Part shown: positions 63,137-64,000 of the stretch, piece by piece
Layout of the letters: every line of letters begins with the position of its first letter
How positions within the stretch are numbered: position 1 is the stretch's first letter
Assembly (NCBI RefSeq): GCF_037975245.1
Contig: NC_092574.1
Coordinates: 21,415,713 to 21,479,712, forward strand
From: Apostichopus japonicus
Lineage: Eukaryota > Echinodermata > Holothuroidea > Aspidochirotida > Stichopodidae
Length of the DNA stretch: 64,000 nt
Direction: 5' to 3'
Made by a program: the position numbers and the translations under genes
The notes under the pieces: model-generated
The model's input: only the letters and a program-made list of their open reading frames with translations
The model's database searches: none
What the model was told of the DNA's origin: nothing

Positions 63137-64000
63137 GTAAGTAAAATAACTCGCTCTCCTCTAAGCGTCTCTTCTTGCACTTGTCAATTTCATAGACTTC
63201 ATTTTGTCTTCACTTCATCAAACACAGACTCTTGTCTAAGATCCCTTGCTCAAGATTTTAGTATTTTTATGTTCTCAAAATCTTGAATTAACGTATTATC
63301 TGCTTCACGCTATCAATTTAATATCAATTTCTAGTCAGTTCATTTTGCATTTTTGATTCATATTGAGCTCCAACCCTACCCTCAACTCTCACCCCCCTTG
63401 CCCACCCACCCCTCTCGAAAACATTGAGTACATATTTTTTCTTCGTCAATTGAAAGGGTTTGCAGATTGAAAACATTAATAGTTGATTTAATGTTCCAGT
63501 GGAATGGAAATAAATTTACAACTGGAAAACAAACATACGAAGGATATTAGAATTCAACAGTTATGAACAGGATTGACCATAGGGATATGAAATCAGAGAA
63601 AAAAATATGATAAAATATAAGGTAGTAGTAACCTCTTATGGTGGTAATATTAAGAAGGTATGAACCATTTTATTTCCTTCAAAATCCTTAAAATGTTGAA
63701 ATCTACCTCCATAGTAGTCTACCTCCGTGTTACAGTCTGCCTTTCAATATCCTCATACTTTTCTCTCTTATCAAAGTAGCAACAACAAAATTCTAAAACT
63801 GATATGAAAACTCACTATGGGGGCCTGGTAGGGGAAGAGGAGGGTCAGGAGGGTGGGGATGAGGAATATATTTGTGTAAGTCTTTCACGCATTGAAGAGA
63901 GTATAACTTCCACCGCTGTTATCGCCTGGTGTCTAACTACTTTTACATCACCTTTATGTAGTGCTGTATAATGTATGATAATTTACTGCCAGCATGGCTT
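63137..64000. other. PDZD8 intron, open at the window edge
   Basis: No further exon is recognisable; the next PDZ exon must lie beyond the window. Contains only AT-rich intronic sequence and a short G-rich tract near 63820-63860. Confidence 0.6.

Overview
The window is animal nuclear DNA: AT-rich, with short exons bounded by GT/AG, many microsatellites and several classes of transposable element. The proteins (a b0,+-type amino-acid transporter, two cilium/sperm proteins, and PDZD8 with an SMP domain), the kilobase-scale introns and the CR1, hAT and Penelope-type repeats fit a marine invertebrate. An echinoderm such as a sea cucumber is my guess, but the window alone does not prove the species.

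Layout. 1-7845 has no recognisable gene. 7846-15848 (minus) is a complete 11-exon SLC7A9-like light-chain transporter; all exon phases close to give 493 residues. 15909-29774 is a gene-poor stretch with microsatellites, one unexplained 139-codon ORF and a long (TA)n array. 29775-33805 (minus) is DNAAF6 (PIH1D3), a dynein-arm assembly factor. 35653-36336 (plus) may hold a small gene whose last part resembles the end of a death domain; this is weak. 37849-41767 (minus) is a complete five-exon SPMAP2/THEG-like sperm microtubule protein of 259 residues. 41768-48150 is a transposon-rich intergenic region with two elements showing terminal inverted repeats and perfect target-site duplications (910 bp with 9-bp TSD; 666 bp with 8-bp TSD), a nearby diverged copy of the same host DNA lacking both, and an inverted pair of Penelope-like 3' motifs. 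48150-50884 is a tRNA-derived SINE joined to a 5'-truncated CR1 LINE with an 803-codon ORF. 50885-52857 carries duplicated repeat units. 52938 to the window end (plus) is the 5' part of PDZD8: seven coding exons for the membrane anchor, SMP domain and start of the PDZ domain. Its introns hold a 1251-bp hAT-type element enclosing a decayed Penelope-like fragment, an L2-like LINE end and a large minisatellite.

Function. DNAAF6 and SPMAP2 both act in motile cilia or flagella, on the same strand about 4 kb apart, with only the doubtful small plus-strand gene between them. SLC7A9 (plasma-membrane transport) and PDZD8 (ER-endosome lipid transfer) have no evident link to them. I found no new multigene system. 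The most informative structure is the nested and paired transposon history at 42.4-46.3 kb and 54.9-56.1 kb.
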